From positions 1 through 7,137 of the forward strand of contig PIXS01000019.1 in NCBI GenBank assembly GCA_003096255.1: DNA of 7,137 nt, written 5' to 3'. This document shows positions 5,869 to 7,137 of the stretch, in pieces. Position numbers and translations under genes: made by a program. The notes below the pieces were generated by a model. It was given only the letters and a program-made list of their open reading frames with translations. It had not been told where the DNA came from and did not search any database. This DNA comes from Candidatus Bathyarchaeum sp. Lineage in GTDB: Archaea > Thermoproteota > Bathyarchaeia > Bathyarchaeales > Bathyarchaeaceae. How positions within the stretch are numbered: the stretch's first letter is position 1; each line of letters begins with the position of its first letter.

Positions 5869-6681
5869 TTGTCCACACAAGAAAAGAAACAGAGCAGCGA
5901 ACGCCTTCAACGCGTCATCGAACTATGCAAATCAGTTGAAAACAGGGGCATAGACCCCTTCGCCGTGGACGTTGACCACATAATAGCAACACTCCAGAAC
6001 TGTTTCGGTAACTGGGAATCACCAGAAGAACTTGCTCTGGACGCGGAAGCTGTCCAGTACCTTGCATCTGTGATACAGAATCAGGGAGACTGGGTAAAAC
6101 ACCGTTCAACCAGCCTCTACACTGACCCGTTCCTAATCGAAGAAAAGATACAGCGACTAAACAAAGAAGAAATTGCTGCCCTTTTCACAAAAGTTTGGAA
6201 CCCAATCATCGAGCAGGAACAGATTTCTATTTCAAGCCTAGCTGAAGCCGTGAAATACTGGAACGACCTCCCTCCCATAGATGAAAGATGGCAAAGACTT
6301 GACCCCACACAGGTGACAGCTGGAGCAACCACACGAGAAGAACTAATCAGACAAAAAATCTTGGCTGAAAAAACATTCTTCGAAGAACTGGAAACGTTCT
6401 GGGCAAAACTAAAGCAGAAGGTAGGCGAAAACGAAAAGATTCTTTACTGGAACTTTGTTGGCGCCGACACATACTCCGAAACGTTGGATAATGCCTACAT
6501 GACAAGCTTTCTGGTAACATACGGCTACGCAACACTAAAGATAGACCCACTGGAAGAGGAAATTTTCATAATACCCCTCCAGGAACCAAGGTCAGGGCTC
6601 TCTGACAAACGGATGGTTTCAGTACCAATATCCGTAAGCCATGACGAATGGATACGATGGAAAGAGGAGAACCAGACATGA
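5869..6681 (+). CDS. Putative kleisin subunit (ScpA / Nse4 role) of the SMC complex
   Basis: 270 residues, within the range of short prokaryotic kleisins. Kleisins bridge the two SMC heads and carry KITE subunits. The N-terminal part reads like archaeal ScpA: RLQRVIELCKSV then GIDPFAVDVDHIIATL (27-42), like the ScpA pattern of a leading helix, IDPW-IDI and a following helix; then LDAEAVQYLASVI and WVKHRS (57-80), resembling the second helix with its K-S ending; then DPFLIEEKI. The C-terminal part (about 205-237) reads like the small winged helix of a kleisin: a helix MTSFLVTYGYATLKID, then acidic residues and a hydrophobic wing strand EIFIIPLQ. The start TTG directly follows the SMC stop with GAGGTGG five bases away, and the 3' end overlaps the next gene by ATGA, as expected for subunits made in ratio. 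No database comparison was possible; a lineage-specific SMC partner of another fold is the alternative. Confidence 0.58.
   Translation: MSTQEKKQSSERLQRVIELCKSVENRGIDPFAVDVDHIIATLQNCFGNWESPEELALDAEAVQYLASVIQNQGDWVKHRSTSLYTDPFLIEEKIQRLNKEEIAALFTKVWNPIIEQEQISISSLAEAVKYWNDLPPIDERWQRLDPTQVTAGATTREELIRQKILAEKTFFEELETFWAKLKQKVGENEKILYWNFVGADTYSETLDNAYMTSFLVTYGYATLKIDPLEEEIFIIPLQEPRSGLSDKRMVSVPISVSHDEWIRWKEENQT
6664..6669 (+). promoter_or_regulatory. Ribosome binding site for the third operon gene
   Basis: GAGGAG, eight bases before the ATG at 6678 and inside the end of the kleisin-like gene. It fixes the start of the last gene and supports coupled translation through the 4-base ATGA overlap. Confidence 0.7.
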
Positions 6682-7137
6682 CACGAAAAGCTTACTATGC
6701 AAGAAAAATCAAGCGGGCGGCGCAGCTGCTATTCTACAAGAGGCACATGAAGCCTGGCGTGAAGGGATGGGAACTAAAGAACGCCTTGGGCTCCGATTAC
6801 CCCAAAGTCCTCAAGGTGCTGGATGACCATCTAGAGAAGCTGGACCTGCAGGTGAAAACAGTTTTTGAGGGCGAAGAACCCAAAGAGAAGCCCACCCTTG
6901 AAGAACTTAACAAGGCAAGATTCTTTGTTACCCTCAGGGGCGGTTTGCCGTCTAAGGATGCCAAGATGATGGGCTGGAGAATCGACGACATAGCTGGCTT
7001 GGCTACAGCTATCTCCTATGTAATCTCCAAGAATGGAAAGGCTCCCCGAGAAGAAGTGGATGCGTTGCTTCGCAGTAAGCTGCCAGGATGGCGAGTTGAC
7101 ATGAACCTGAACCGCTACATCAAGTCTGGATACTTGG
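6678..7137 (+). CDS. Putative KITE (tandem winged-helix, Nse3/MAGE- or ScpB-like) subunit, cut by window edge
   Basis: 153 residues are present; the 3' end is outside the window. KITE proteins bind the kleisin and DNA in SMC complexes. The first part is strongly basic at its start (RKAYYARKIKRAAQLLFYKRH) and then shows a helix-turn-helix-like stretch, VKGWELKNALGSDYPKVLKVLDDHLEKLDLQV (28-59), with a strand-like RFFVTLRG (81-88): a plausible first winged helix. After a linker, DDIAGLATAISYVISKNGKAPREEVDALLRS (103-133) followed by RYIKSGYL (146-153) resembles the MAGE/Nse3 pattern of a hydrophobic helix, a short NG turn, an EE-started helix and a closing VKQGYL-type segment. Overlap with the kleisin-like gene by four bases supports a shared complex. 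The fold is inferred by eye; ScpB is the main alternative within KITEs, and an unrelated DNA-binding protein is possible. Confidence 0.5.
   Translation, partial: MTRKAYYARKIKRAAQLLFYKRHMKPGVKGWELKNALGSDYPKVLKVLDDHLEKLDLQVKTVFEGEEPKEKPTLEELNKARFFVTLRGGLPSKDAKMMGWRIDDIAGLATAISYVISKNGKAPREEVDALLRSKLPGWRVDMNLNRYIKSGYL

Noticed and set aside
6483..6492. TTGGATAATG, a partial match to the B12 operator motif
   Set aside because: It lies inside the kleisin-like coding sequence, lacks the second half of the dyad and is not in a promoter position; chance match.
1..7137. tRNA, rRNA, CRISPR array, insertion sequence or integrase gene
   Set aside because: No repeat-spacer pattern, no transposase or recombinase motif, no terminal repeats and no cloverleaf-like sequence were seen on either strand.

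Overview
The window looks archaeal. CbiZ is mainly an archaeal enzyme, the promoters look like archaeal box A (TATA) elements, Shine-Dalgarno sites are clear but starts are often GTG or TTG (up to five of seven genes), and an SMC/kleisin-type operon is present with Smc5-like ATPase signatures. Composition is moderate in GC. A TACK or Bathyarchaeia-like lineage is my guess; the sequence alone does not fix the phylum.

Left half (1-3137): a cobamide (vitamin B12) salvage and assembly cluster. A divergent pair holds cobD (minus strand, cut by the window edge) and cbiZ (plus strand). CbiZ trims adenosylcobinamide to adenosylcobyric acid. CobD makes the aminopropanol phosphate that is re-attached. 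Downstream of cbiZ lies a 518-residue protein with the two domains of the CobB/CbiA-CobQ amidotransferases in swapped order: glutamine amidotransferase first, P-loop ligase second. A near-identical dyad motif (GGATAATCYATCC) sits in the cobD/cbiZ intergenic region and again directly before box A of the amidotransferase gene. It is a good candidate for a shared B12-regulon operator.

Middle (3138-3822): a convergent terminator region, a small VOC/glyoxalase-fold protein on the minus strand, and the promoter region of the next operon.

Right half (3823-7137): a tightly packed three-gene operon (0-nt gap, then a 4-nt overlap). Gene 1 is an SMC-superfamily ATPase whose Q-loop and signature/Walker B segments resemble eukaryotic Smc5 rather than ordinary condensin SMC. 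It is only 681 residues long, and a short proline-containing turn lies exactly mid-protein where the hinge should be. Gene 2 reads like a kleisin (ScpA/Nse4 role). Gene 3, cut by the window edge, reads like a KITE tandem winged-helix protein, with C-terminal features recalling Nse3/MAGE. Together they look like a compact archaeal Smc5/6-like or MukBEF/Wadjet-like complex, and this is the most interesting system in the window. The SMC assignment is firm. The kleisin and KITE assignments rest on motif reading and gene order.
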